A stretch of 64,000 nucleotides of DNA from Clostridia bacterium (GTDB taxonomy: Bacteria > Bacillota > Clostridia > Oscillospirales > CAG-272). A program made the translations under genes and the position numbers. The stretch is from the NCBI GenBank assembly GCA_017465885.1, contig JAFTVG010000011.1, positions 1-64,000 on the forward strand, given 5' to 3'. The notes beneath the pieces were generated by a model. The model worked only from the letters and a program-made list of their open reading frames with translations, did no database searches and was not told the DNA's origin. Positions within the stretch are counted from its first letter, which is position 1; every line of letters begins with the position of its first letter. This document shows, one piece after another, positions 44,081 to 52,273 of the stretch.

Positions 44081-45520
44081 ATGGCAAATCAGAAAATGGT
44101 GGAACAGATCACCTCTATGGACAAGGACTTTGCCCAGTGGTACACCGACGTTGTGAAAAAGGCAGAGCTTGCCGACTATTCGGGCGTGAAGGGCTGTATG
44201 GTCATCCGTCCCTACGGCTACGCCATCTGGGAAAATATCCAAAAGGATCTTGACGCCCGCTTCAAGGCGCTGGGCGTGGAAAACGTCTATATGCCCATGT
44301 TCATTCCCGAAAGCCTTTTGCAAAAGGAAAAGGATCACGTTGAGGGCTTTGCACCCGAATGCGCCATCGTGACCATCGGCGGACAGAATCAGCTCTCCGA
44401 GCGCCTGATCGTTCGTCCCACCTCCGAGACCCTCTTCTGCCAGCACTTCAAGGACATCATCCATTCCTATCGTGACCTGCCCAAGATCTACAATCAGTGG
44501 GTCAACGTGTGCAGATGGGAAAAGACCACCCGTCCCTTCCTTCGTACCTCCGAGTTCCTCTGGCAGGAGGGACACACCATGCACGCAAGTGAAGAGGAGG
44601 CAAGAGAAGAGACTCTGCGGATGCTGAAGGTCTACGAGGACTTCTATCTTGAAAGCCTTGCCATCCCCGCCGTGACCGGTAAGAAGACCGAAAAGGAAAA
44701 GTTTGCAGGGGCTGAGGAGACCTACACCATCGAGCCCATGATGCACAACGGCGTGGCTCTGCAGGGCGGTACCACCCACTACTTCGGCGACGGCTTTGCA
44801 AAGGCCTTTGACATCACCTATACCGACAAGGACAACACCGTAAAATATCCTCACCAGACCTCTTGGGGCGTTTCCACCCGTATGATCGGTGCCATCATCA
44901 TGACCCACGGTGATGACAACGGTCTGATCCTTCCCCCTGCCGTAGCACCCATTCAGGTGGTGGTCATCCCCGTAATGCAGCACAAGGAAGGCGTTCTTGA
45001 CAAGGCAAGAGAGATCACCGAGCAGCTTCGCGCGGCAGGTCTGCGGGTCAAGATGGACGACAGCGACAACTCCCCCGGCTGGAAGTACAGCGAATACGAG
45101 ATGAAGGGCGTGCCCGTTCGTCTGGAGATCGGCCCCCGCGACCTTGAATCGGGCTCCTGCGTGCTGGTTTCCCGCGTAAGCAGAAACAAGAATTTCGTCA
45201 GCCTTGAAAATATCGGCGATCAGGTCAAGGAGATGCTGAAGTCGGTGCACGACGAGCTGGTGGCAAGAGCGCTGAAGAACAGAGAAGAAAAGACCTCCGA
45301 CGCCCACAGCTACGAGGAATTCCTTGAGATCGCAGAAAAGAAGCCCGGATTCATCCGCGCAATGTGGTGCGGCGAGACCGAGTGCGAGGAGAAGTTAAAG
45401 GACGTGACCGGCGGCGTGAAGTCCCGTTGCATCCCCTTTAACGAGGAACAGCTGTCCGAAACCTGCGTATGCTGCGGCAAGAAGGCAAAGCATATGGTGG
45501 TCTGGGGCAGACAGTACTGA
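44081..45520 (+). CDS. proS: prolyl-tRNA synthetase, archaeal/eukaryotic-like type
   Basis: 479 residues, the length of the ProS type 3 enzyme that lacks the long editing insertion of the E. coli type. Class II motifs: motif 2 with [20 protein letters not shown] (about 135-155), motif 3 [20 protein letters not shown] (about 267-286). A C-terminal anticodon-binding domain ([12 protein letters not shown]) is followed by a cysteine-containing tail [18 protein letters not shown]. Starts behind GAAAGGAAAATAATAGAT. The next gene follows after 3 nt. Confidence 0.96.
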   Translation: MANQKMVEQITSMDKDFAQWYTDVVKKAELADYSGVKGCMVIRPYGYAIWENIQKDLDARFKALGVENVYMPMFIPESLLQKEKDHVEGFAPECAIVTIGGQNQLSERLIVRPTSETLFCQHFKDIIHSYRDLPKIYNQWVNVCRWEKTTRPFLRTSEFLWQEGHTMHASEEEAREETLRMLKVYEDFYLESLAIPAVTGKKTEKEKFAGAEETYTIEPMMHNGVALQGGTTHYFGDGFAKAFDITYTDKDNTVKYPHQTSWGVSTRMIGAIIMTHGDDNGLILPPAVAPIQVVVIPVMQHKEGVLDKAREITEQLRAAGLRVKMDDSDNSPGWKYSEYEMKGVPVRLEIGPRDLESGSCVLVSRVSRNKNFVSLENIGDQVKEMLKSVHDELVARALKNREEKTSDAHSYEEFLEIAEKKPGFIRAMWCGETECEEKLKDVTGGVKSRCIPFNEEQLSETCVCCGKKAKHMVVWGRQY

Positions 45521-45523
45521 TCT

Positions 45524-46315
45524 ATGAAAATCACGATATTATGCGAGAATGGGACGGCTTTGCCGTCCCTTTCCTTTGAGCACGGGCTTAGTCTGCATAT
45601 TCAAAGGAAGGACGACGCCCTGCTTTTCGATATGGGGCAAAGCGGTGCTTTTGCCGACAACGCCAAAGCCCTCGGGGTGGAGCTTTCGGCGGTGGACGCC
45701 GCCTTTTTGTCCCACGGACATTACGATCACGGCGGCGGACTCGGACGCTTTCTTGAAGAGAATGGGCGCGCGCCCGTTTATATGGCAAAGGACGCCTTCG
45801 GCGCTCATTTTTCGGGAAGAGAGCGGTATATCGGGCTTGACCCTGCCTTGAAGGGGGAAAAGCGCATCGTTTTTTGCAGTGAAGCGGTGCGTCCTTTAAA
45901 GGATGCGGCCTTCTTTCCTGCCCCCTCATCGGCTCTGCCCGACACCTTTGACGGGCGGATGCTCAAAAAGGAGGGCGATGCCTTCCTTACCGACGGCTTT
46001 TCCCACGAGCGCTGTCTGCTCCTTGAAGAGGACGGCAAGAGAATACTGATCGGCGGGTGCTGCCATAAAGGGGTGCTTTCGCTGCTTGAAGCCTGCCCTG
46101 CCGACTATTTCATCGGCGGCTTTCACTTTATGAAGGTGGAAACGGACAGTCCCTCGGGGCGGGCTTTGCTTGAAAAAGCAGCGAAGAAAATGCTTGAGAC
46201 GAAGACCCTCTTTTTCACCGGCCACTGCACGGGCGAAGAGCAGTTTGCCTTTTTGAAGGAGCGGATGGGTGATCGGCTCCTTCGGATCAGGACGGGCGAC
46301 GTGATCGAGATCTGA
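45524..46315 (+). CDS. metallo-beta-lactamase-fold hydrolase
   Basis: 263 residues. The zinc motif SHGHYDHGGG (about 63-72) and downstream GCCHKG (a later metal His) and TGHCTGEE put it in the MBL-fold superfamily, close to the group that includes archaeal 7,8-dihydropterin-6-methyl-4-(beta-D-ribofuranosyl)-aminobenzene-5-phosphate synthase-like proteins. No signal peptide. It starts 3 nt after the proS stop and probably depends on coupling, since its ribosome site is weak. The product is unknown. Confidence 0.85.
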   Translation: MKITILCENGTALPSLSFEHGLSLHIQRKDDALLFDMGQSGAFADNAKALGVELSAVDAAFLSHGHYDHGGGLGRFLEENGRAPVYMAKDAFGAHFSGRERYIGLDPALKGEKRIVFCSEAVRPLKDAAFFPAPSSALPDTFDGRMLKKEGDAFLTDGFSHERCLLLEEDGKRILIGGCCHKGVLSLLEACPADYFIGGFHFMKVETDSPSGRALLEKAAKKMLETKTLFFTGHCTGEEQFAFLKERMGDRLLRIRTGDVIEI

Positions 46316-46321
46316 CGTCAC

Positions 46322-46370
46322 CAACAAAAAAAGTGTACGAACTTGCGCGTTCGTACACTTTTTTTGTTTT
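46322..46370. terminator. bidirectional terminator between convergent genes
   Basis: AAAGTGTACGAAC/GTTCGTACACTTT stem flanked by A7 and T7. It ends the proS unit and the GH29 gene. Confidence 0.93.
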
Positions 46371-46378
46371 TGCACGGT

Positions 46379-47767
46379 TTAGTATACCGAGATCTCCCGC
46401 AAACTCACAGGCCCTCTTGCGGCGGTGATCTGCACGATCAGCTCGGTAACCTTGGTTCCTTCTCTATCGTCGGTCAACGGATTTTGCAGGGCGAAGGGGT
46501 CTGTAAATTCGCAGATCCTTCTGTTGCCGATGCAGGTGCCCTCAAAGATGCTGTAGCACCGACCGTTTTGGTAACGCGCCTTCACCCGAAAGCTTTCCAC
46601 CCGCTGACCCAAGGCGATCCTTTCTCTGATCACGATATGCCGAAGGGCGCTTTGGGCAAGGGGCCGGGGCAGAGGAATGCGATAGGAAGGCTGATAGTCC
46701 GATGACTGCTCCTCCTTCTCGGGGTCGGCAAGAAGAACAAGGGGCTTTTCAAACTCCTCTTTTAACAGCGCGCCCAGCTCTGCCAGCCGCTTCACGTCCC
46801 GCTCGTCAATGAGTCCCTTGGTGTTTGGCGGAATATTCAGGTGCATACAAGCGTTGGCACCGTAGGAGGTCAGCCAAGTCTTATAAAGGCGTTTGAGGGA
46901 GTGGGGCTCCTCCCTTTCGTGCCAGAACCAGCCGGGACGGATGGACATATTGATCTCGGCTGGCGTGAAGCACAGTCCCTTTGAAAAGAGGATATTGGAA
47001 AGGGTGCCGATCTCCTCGTCCATATTATACATATAAGAAAGATCGCCTTCCTCTGCCAAAGGAGAGGGAGCCGTCTGCACCTCGCTGTATTTGCAAAGCT
47101 CCCTTGGAACCACCGCCCACTCGCTGTGGCGGGCGCAGCCGCCCTCGTTTCCGCACCAGCGCACGTCGGGGCCGAAATCGTTGAAGATCACGGCGTTTGG
47201 CTGATGCTTTCTGATCAGCGAAATGTAGCGGGGGAAATCGTAGACCTGCCGTTTGCCGTTTGGCCCTTCGCCGCAGGCGTTGTCAAACCACACGCAAAAG
47301 ATATCACCGTATTCGGTGAGCAGCTCGGTGAGCTGATTGCAAAAGTAATCGTTATAATCGGGCGTTCCGTAAAGGGGGCTGTTGCGGTCCCAGGGAGAGA
47401 GATAAAAACCGAATTTGATCCCTCCCCGGCGGCAGGCGTCAGCGGCTTCCTTGACCACGTCCCTCTTGCAAGGACTGTTTTTCACGCTGTGCTCGGTATA
47501 TTTGCTGTGCCACAGACAAAAGCCGTCGTGATGCTTTGCCGTCAGCACCAGCCCCTTTAAACCCGCCGATTTGATGGCGGCAACCCACTGGTCGCAGTCA
47601 AGCTCGGTTGGATCAAAGATCTCCTCGGGCTCCTTGCCGTTTCCCCATTCTCTGTCGGTAAAGGTATTCACCCCAAAATGGATGAAGGCGTACGCCCCCA
47701 CCTCAAACCAGGCAAGCTGTCTTGCCGACGGCTTTACCGACGCCGCAGACAACAAAAAGTTTTTCAT
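46379..47767 (-). CDS. alpha-L-fucosidase, glycoside hydrolase family 29
   Basis: 462 residues, no signal peptide. GH29 core: YAFIHFGVNTFTDREWGNG near the N end, LTAKHHDGFCLWHS (about 73-86), GIKFGFYLSPWDR, and the nucleophile aspartate in CVWFDNACGEG (about 157-167). The C-terminal beta domain is present (about 370-462). Releases alpha-fucose from host or plant glycans; being cytosolic it would act on imported oligosaccharides. Starts behind GGAGG and lies 36 nt after the end of a GH43-like gene, so the two may be co-transcribed. Confidence 0.92.
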   Translation of the reverse strand: MKNFLLSAASVKPSARQLAWFEVGAYAFIHFGVNTFTDREWGNGKEPEEIFDPTELDCDQWVAAIKSAGLKGLVLTAKHHDGFCLWHSKYTEHSVKNSPCKRDVVKEAADACRRGGIKFGFYLSPWDRNSPLYGTPDYNDYFCNQLTELLTEYGDIFCVWFDNACGEGPNGKRQVYDFPRYISLIRKHQPNAVIFNDFGPDVRWCGNEGGCARHSEWAVVPRELCKYSEVQTAPSPLAEEGDLSYMYNMDEEIGTLSNILFSKGLCFTPAEINMSIRPGWFWHEREEPHSLKRLYKTWLTSYGANACMHLNIPPNTKGLIDERDVKRLAELGALLKEEFEKPLVLLADPEKEEQSSDYQPSYRIPLPRPLAQSALRHIVIRERIALGQRVESFRVKARYQNGRCYSIFEGTCIGNRRICEFTDPFALQNPLTDDREGTKVTELIVQITAARGPVSLREISVY

Positions 47768-47803
47768 TTTGTTTCCTCCAATAACAGACCTTTAAGCCCC
47801 GTT

Positions 47804-48754
47804 TTAAAAAAAGGATTTCAGGAACTCCTCCGGGCTTCCCTCGTATTCGGCAAGCGCCAAGAATTCCTTGCCCAGCTGGTTGCCCCAGCTATAGGTGATG
47901 ATCGTTTTTCCTTGGTATTCACAAAGGTCGAAGTCGCTGTTGTTGCAGTTCACCGCGTGCTCAATATAGTCAAGCTCCTCGGGGGTAAAGCGCTCGGGAC
48001 AGAGGACCTGCTTGTCCTCGTCGCTATGCCACATCACGGGATTGGTCAACCCCAACTCGAACTCCTTTAAATCCTTGCTCCTGACGATATAGGGAAGCCA
48101 TCTGTGGCAGGGTGCGCCCTCCAGATAGATCATATAGTAAAAGCCGTCTGCAAAGCGGATGCAGGGGCAGGCGGTATAGCGCTCCCTTGAGTAGGAATAC
48201 TCCATCATATCCAGCATCCCAAAATGCAGAAGATCGTCAGACTCTGCAAAAACGCAGGTGAAGGGTCTGCCCACCGCCTCGTGCGATCCGCCGATCTCGA
48301 TGGCAAGGATATAGCGTCCGTCACCCTTGCAAAGCGAAGTGTTGAACAGCGAAATGCCCTCGGGAAAGGTCAGCACCTCCCTGCTTTCCCAGCTTTGCAG
48401 ATCCTCTGAAACGAAAAGATCCAGCACGCTTCCGCCGCCCTCTCCTCTCACGCCGACCACGTACATTTTTCCATTTTCGGCATAACAGCAGCCAAAGGAA
48501 TGATCCTCGGCAAACTCACAGACCGTCTGCTCGTTTTCCATATCCACGAATTGATAGCATCCCACAGACCGCTCCACGCCGCCCGAAGCGCCCCAATTCT
48601 TGTTTCTGACCCATTCAAAGCGCAAAAGTCTGTCCTGCCAGACCACGGGGGTGGTTTCCACCGTGTTGATCTTGACCGTGCCCAGCTTTTTTAATCTCTT
48701 TTTGCGGGAGATCCGACCGTTCCTCAGACCCTCCCCAAAGTTTATCAAGCCCAT
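47804..48754 (-). CDS. five-bladed-propeller (GH43/GH32-like) hypothetical glycosidase
   Basis: 316 residues from MGLINFGEGLRNGRIS at 48754, behind GGGAGGCG. Recurrent propeller-blade patterns such as VSEDLQSWESREVL, ESDDLLHFG, CIRFADGFYYMIY and VRSKDLKEFE are typical of GH43/GH32-type folds. It lies directly upstream of the GH29 fucosidase on the same strand. No signal peptide. I cannot point with certainty to the catalytic acidic residues, so activity is not claimed; it could be an inactive binding propeller. Confidence 0.65.
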   Translation of the reverse strand: MGLINFGEGLRNGRISRKKRLKKLGTVKINTVETTPVVWQDRLLRFEWVRNKNWGASGGVERSVGCYQFVDMENEQTVCEFAEDHSFGCCYAENGKMYVVGVRGEGGGSVLDLFVSEDLQSWESREVLTFPEGISLFNTSLCKGDGRYILAIEIGGSHEAVGRPFTCVFAESDDLLHFGMLDMMEYSYSRERYTACPCIRFADGFYYMIYLEGAPCHRWLPYIVRSKDLKEFELGLTNPVMWHSDEDKQVLCPERFTPEELDYIEHAVNCNNSDFDLCEYQGKTIITYSWGNQLGKEFLALAEYEGSPEEFLKSFF

Positions 48755-48856
48755 TTCTGCGCCTCCCTTCTTCTCTGCCCTAACTATACAACAAAAAAGC
48801 AGAAAATAAAAGTCATTCCTTGAAGGAAAGGGGACATTTATTGCTTCCTTTCGGCA

Positions 48857-48896
48857 ATAAAAAAATCGGAGAAAGGATCTCCGATCTTTTTTAAGT
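48857..48896. terminator. terminator of the ABC importer operon
   Basis: ATCGGAGA/TCTCCGAT stem flanked by A and T runs, 20 nt after the ABC ATPase stop. Confidence 0.88.
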
Positions 48897-48911
48897 TTCA
48901 GGCTGAAGGTC

Positions 48912-49511
48912 TTAAAGGGCAAGATCCTCTTCAAGGGTCATTCCCTTGCCAAAGCGCAAAAGCCGTTGGCAGACCGCTCTTGCCTCCTCCTCGTCGTGGG
49001 TGACCAACAGCACGGTCTTTTGGGCAAGTGCTTTTCTGCAAAGGGCAAACAGCTCCCTTTTTGCCTGCTCGTCAAGCCCTTTGAAGGGCTCGTCCAAAAG
49101 GAAGATCTGCCGTCCGGTTACCAAGGCTCTTGCAAGGACGGCACGCTGCGCCATCCCGCCCGAGAGCTCGTGGGGATACTTCCCTTCCTCGCCCTCAAGC
49201 CCCACCTCCTTTAAGGCGGCAAGCGCCTTTTTCTGTTTGTCTTTGCCCGTAAGCACCGCCTTGACGTTTTGTAAAACGGTGAACTGCGGAAAGAGACGCG
49301 GCTCTTGAAAGAGGAAGCAGACGGACGCTTCGCTGTCGATCTGACCGCCCTCTGCCCGCTCAAGCCCGGAAATCAACCTTAAAAGAGTGGTCTTCCCGCA
49401 TCCCGAGGGCGCCATCAGGGCGACCTTTTCGCCCTTTTCGATTCGCAGGGACAGTCCGTCGATCACGGTACGCTCCCCGTAGCTTTTCTTCAAATCCTTG
49501 ATCTCGATCAT
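48912..49511 (-). CDS. NitT/TauT-type ABC transporter ATP-binding protein
   Basis: 199 residues, a compact ABC domain: Walker A APSGCGKTT (about 33-41), signature LSGGMAQRAVLARAL, Walker B IFLLDEPFKGLD, switch LLVTHDEEEA. Shorter than usual SsuB/TauB (about 240-260). It overlaps the permease gene by 4 nt (ATGA). Third structural gene of the importer. Confidence 0.9.
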   Translation of the reverse strand: MIEIKDLKKSYGERTVIDGLSLRIEKGEKVALMAPSGCGKTTLLRLISGLERAEGGQIDSEASVCFLFQEPRLFPQFTVLQNVKAVLTGKDKQKKALAALKEVGLEGEEGKYPHELSGGMAQRAVLARALVTGRQIFLLDEPFKGLDEQAKRELFALCRKALAQKTVLLVTHDEEEARAVCQRLLRFGKGMTLEEDLAL

Positions 49512-50296
49512 TTTTTCACCCTCCCTTTTCTTTCGGGTAAGGATAGCAGCGCCGCCAGCAGCTTTTCAAAAAGGAAGCAGACCGCCACCACCAGAATCGT
49601 CCAGGCAAACAGCTCTGCCGTTTCGATATCCCTTTTGGCGTGGGCGATCATCTTGCCCACCGTGCCGTCAGGGGTGCAAAACACCTCTGCGGCAATACCC
49701 GCCTTCCACGCCATTCCAAGGGCGGTGACGGCGGCACTTTTGAAAAAGGGATAGGCTGAGGGGATATAGAGATACCAAATCCTTTTGATGAGGGACAGAT
49801 CGTACGCCCGCGCCATTTCGGAAAGCTTTTCATCGGTGTTCCCGAAGCCCGCCTCGGTGTTTGCCCAGATGATGGGCAGGACGATGAGCATCACCGCGTA
49901 GGCAGGCACGGCGGAATTGGTGAAAAAGACCCATAAAATCAGAATAAAGGAGGCAATGGGCGTTGCCTTGACCACCGTTAAAAGGGGAGAAAAAAGCAGG
50001 TGGAGGGGATAGATCCTTGCCGTTAAGGCGGCAAGAAGAAGCCCCAGACCCCCCCCCCACAGATAGCCCTTGAAGATGCCCCAGAGGGATGAAAGCAGGA
50101 TGGGGAGTGCCTTTTTGACGGTGATGGTGGAAAATAAAGCCTTAAAGACCTGCGCAGGCGTCGGAAGCACCCAAGCCTTGTCGATCTGCTCTGCCGCAAG
50201 CCACCAGATCCCGATCCAGAAAAGAACAGCCCCGAGGGTCAAGATCGGGGCTATCCATTTCTTTTTCGGTTTATTTCTGATAGTAGAAAGCGTCAT
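49508..50296 (-). CDS. NitT/TauT-type ABC transporter permease
   Basis: 262 residues from MTLSTIRNKPKKK at 50296, chosen because an upstream longer reading would run into the binding-protein gene without a ribosome site. It has about six membrane helices, with a permease loop LSEMARAYDLSLIKRIWYLY. It overlaps the end of the binding-protein gene by 26 nt. Channel of the importer. Confidence 0.9.
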   Translation of the reverse strand: MTLSTIRNKPKKKWIAPILTLGAVLFWIGIWWLAAEQIDKAWVLPTPAQVFKALFSTITVKKALPILLSSLWGIFKGYLWGGGLGLLLAALTARIYPLHLLFSPLLTVVKATPIASFILILWVFFTNSAVPAYAVMLIVLPIIWANTEAGFGNTDEKLSEMARAYDLSLIKRIWYLYIPSAYPFFKSAAVTALGMAWKAGIAAEVFCTPDGTVGKMIAHAKRDIETAELFAWTILVVAVCFLFEKLLAALLSLPERKGRVKK

Positions 50297-51347
50297 CGGG
50301 AAGCTTTCCGCCCACCGACTTGGGGTCTGCCGCAAAGAGCACCGACAGCGTACCGCCAAGGACGCTCTTCATCTCGTCCCCCTCGATATACACTAAATTG
50401 CTCTTGGGAATGGCTGCCATGGCAATGGGTGCCTTGCCGATGATCTCAGCCGCCACGACGGCGTTGCCTGCCGCCTCGTCTGCCTTGTTGATAAACTCGA
50501 TGGACGCCTTATACTCTTCAAGGAAGAGATCCAAAGCCGCCTTCTTTTCGCTTGCAAAGGACTTTAACGCCACAACGCAGCCCTGCGTTAACTTGCTGTC
50601 GCTGATCTTGTCCCACTCTGCGGTCATATCCAGGGCGTATCTCACAGTGGTGATCTGCTTGGTGACCACGGTCGCCTTGGGCTCGGGGAGCATTGCAATG
50701 GCGTTTGCGGTGTTGGTAATGTCGGAGACCACCTCGTCTGCGGTGGCTCTGTAGACCACCTCCACGTCGCTGCCCACCGTCAGTCCGTTTTCCTTGAGCA
50801 CGTGCTCAAGGATATACTGAGGAGTGGCACCTTCGCCTGTGGTGAAGATCTTCTTGCCCTTCAGGTCGGCAATGCTCTTCACGCTTTCGCCGTCCTTTTC
50901 AAGAACGTACAGCACGCCAAGGGTATTCAGCGCCACCACCTGCACGTCCACGTCGGGCATATTGTAAAGCTTTGCCGCCACGTTTACGGGCAGTGCCGCC
51001 AGATCGTACTTACCCTGCTTGAGTCCTGCGATGACCTGCGTGGGATCGGAGATGATCTCGATCTGATAATCGTTATGGGTGGTGCCTGCCTTCGCATCCA
51101 CGATCAGCTTGGAGGCACCAAGACCGGTGGAGCCCGACAAAACGGCAAGGTTTACCTCGGCCTTTTCAGCGGGAAGGACGGGGGATGCCTCTGCTGAAGG
51201 AGCCTTATCCGAGCCCGAAGGAGCGCTCTGCCCTGCGGAGGGCGAAGCGTCGGGGGTGTTTGTGGTGCTTGCTACTGCGCAGGAGGCGAGAGCCAGCACG
51301 GTTAAAAGCGCCAAAACAAGCGCGGTCAGTTTCTTGATGGTTTTCAT
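50271..51347 (-). CDS. NitT/TauT-type ABC transporter substrate-binding lipoprotein
   Basis: 358 residues. Lipoprotein signal with lipobox LASC (about residue 20-23) and a Ser/Pro/Ala/Glu linker (about 31-62, rich in SPSAGQSAP). The NMT1/SsuA-like type II binding fold follows: VNLAVLSGSTGLGASKL, DLAALPVNVAAKLYNMP, DLKGKKIFTTGEGATP. Family ligands include sulfonates, taurine, nitrate and thiamine precursors; the specific ligand is not readable. It starts 21 nt after the Crp/Fnr gene. Confidence 0.9.
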   Translation of the reverse strand: MKTIKKLTALVLALLTVLALASCAVASTTNTPDASPSAGQSAPSGSDKAPSAEASPVLPAEKAEVNLAVLSGSTGLGASKLIVDAKAGTTHNDYQIEIISDPTQVIAGLKQGKYDLAALPVNVAAKLYNMPDVDVQVVALNTLGVLYVLEKDGESVKSIADLKGKKIFTTGEGATPQYILEHVLKENGLTVGSDVEVVYRATADEVVSDITNTANAIAMLPEPKATVVTKQITTVRYALDMTAEWDKISDSKLTQGCVVALKSFASEKKAALDLFLEEYKASIEFINKADEAAGNAVVAAEIIGKAPIAMAAIPKSNLVYIEGDEMKSVLGGTLSVLFAADPKSVGGKLPDDAFYYQK

Positions 51348-51368
51348 AGTGGTTCCTCTTTTCTTTGG

Positions 51369-52010
51369 TTATTGCTTTATTATAAGCGTGTTACCGCTTT
51401 TTTCAATTTTGCCGTCCTCGATCAGCTTATCAAGGACTCTGTATAGGCTTGCCCTGCTCATATTCAGCCTTGGTGCCAGCCTTGCCATATTGGGCAGCTT
51501 TTCGATGCATCCTTCCTCGTTTTGAAGAGCGCAAAGGAAGCGGTAGAGCCTCTCCTCGGCATCGGGCAGGGTCATCATCAGCAATCTGTCGTTTAAAAAA
51601 CGGATCTTTTCGGCTTGAATGGCAATGATATTGCGGGCAAGCATAGGTTCTGCCGCCATCAGATCCATCAGGCTCTGCTCCTTGATCCACAGCACGGTGG
51701 AGGAGGTGTCCGCCCTCATATCGGTGCAAAACGGAAGGGGCTCTCTTTCAAACAGAGAGGAAAATCCGAACACCGCGCCCTGTTCGTGACAGTTCAAGGT
51801 GGCTCCCCGTCCCTCACAAAGGGTGCTTACCGTCACCCTTCCCTTCATCAGAATGCCCAAAGCGCCTTCTGTGCAGGTTACCGCTTCTCCCTTTTTGTAA
51901 TCGCAAACAAGACAGTCTCCGCCCTGCAAAAGGGCATTCACCGTCTGCTCTGCGCAGCCCTCAAAAAGACCGCACCGGGATAAGATCTTTTCGTCTTCGC
52001 TTACAGACAT
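51369..52010 (-). CDS. Crp/Fnr family transcriptional regulator
   Basis: 213 residues from MSVSEDEKILSRCGLF at 52010, behind AAAAGGAGTCGG. The N-terminal cyclic-nucleotide-binding-type beta barrel (about 10-125, with GEAVTCTEGALGILMKG and GAVFGFSSLFERE) is followed by a dimer helix and a winged helix at the C end (ARLAPRLNMSRASLYRVLDKL). There is no Fnr cysteine cluster. Several cysteines occur but not in a conserved pattern. First gene of a Crp-binding-protein-permease-ATPase operon, which suggests it controls the importer. Confidence 0.9.
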   Translation of the reverse strand: MSVSEDEKILSRCGLFEGCAEQTVNALLQGGDCLVCDYKKGEAVTCTEGALGILMKGRVTVSTLCEGRGATLNCHEQGAVFGFSSLFEREPLPFCTDMRADTSSTVLWIKEQSLMDLMAAEPMLARNIIAIQAEKIRFLNDRLLMMTLPDAEERLYRFLCALQNEEGCIEKLPNMARLAPRLNMSRASLYRVLDKLIEDGKIEKSGNTLIIKQ

Positions 52011-52028
52011 AACCGACTCCTTTTCAAA

Positions 52029-52052
52029 AAAGTGTCTCATTTAATACACTTT
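52029..52052. promoter_or_regulatory. inverted repeat upstream of the Crp/Fnr gene
   Basis: AAAGTGT (52029-52035) with ACACTTT (52046-52052), 10-nt centre, located between the promoter and the ribosome site of the regulator gene. Possible autoregulatory operator or leader hairpin. Confidence 0.5.
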
Positions 52053-52060
52053 CCGCGTTG

Positions 52061-52089
52061 ATTATAGCATGCCGATCCCATTTTGTCAA
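52061..52089 (-). promoter_or_regulatory. promoter of the Crp/ABC operon
   Basis: On the minus strand TTGACA (52084-52089), 17 nt, TATAAT (52061-52066): full consensus. Confidence 0.9.
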
Positions 52090-52149
52090 GTGATTTTGAA
52101 GTCCTTTGCAAGAAAATTCAATATTTTTTCAAAAATAGAGTTGCCTCCC

Positions 52150-52178
52150 TTGAAAATCGAATAGAATTATGGTATAAT
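52150..52178 (+). promoter_or_regulatory. promoter of the AMP-ligase gene
   Basis: TTGAAA (52150-52155), 17 nt, TATAAT (52173-52178). The leader contains a GCGGAC/GTCCGC hairpin (52211-52226); the only strong Shine-Dalgarno-like AAAGGAAG lies about 25 nt before the start codon. Confidence 0.75.
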
Positions 52179-52273
52179 AAACTGAACTATTCTGAAACGT
52201 CTATGCTTCTGCGGACCTTTGTCCGCCACAAAACTATCAGAAAGGAAGTCCGCCGCGTGCGGGCAAGAACGCT

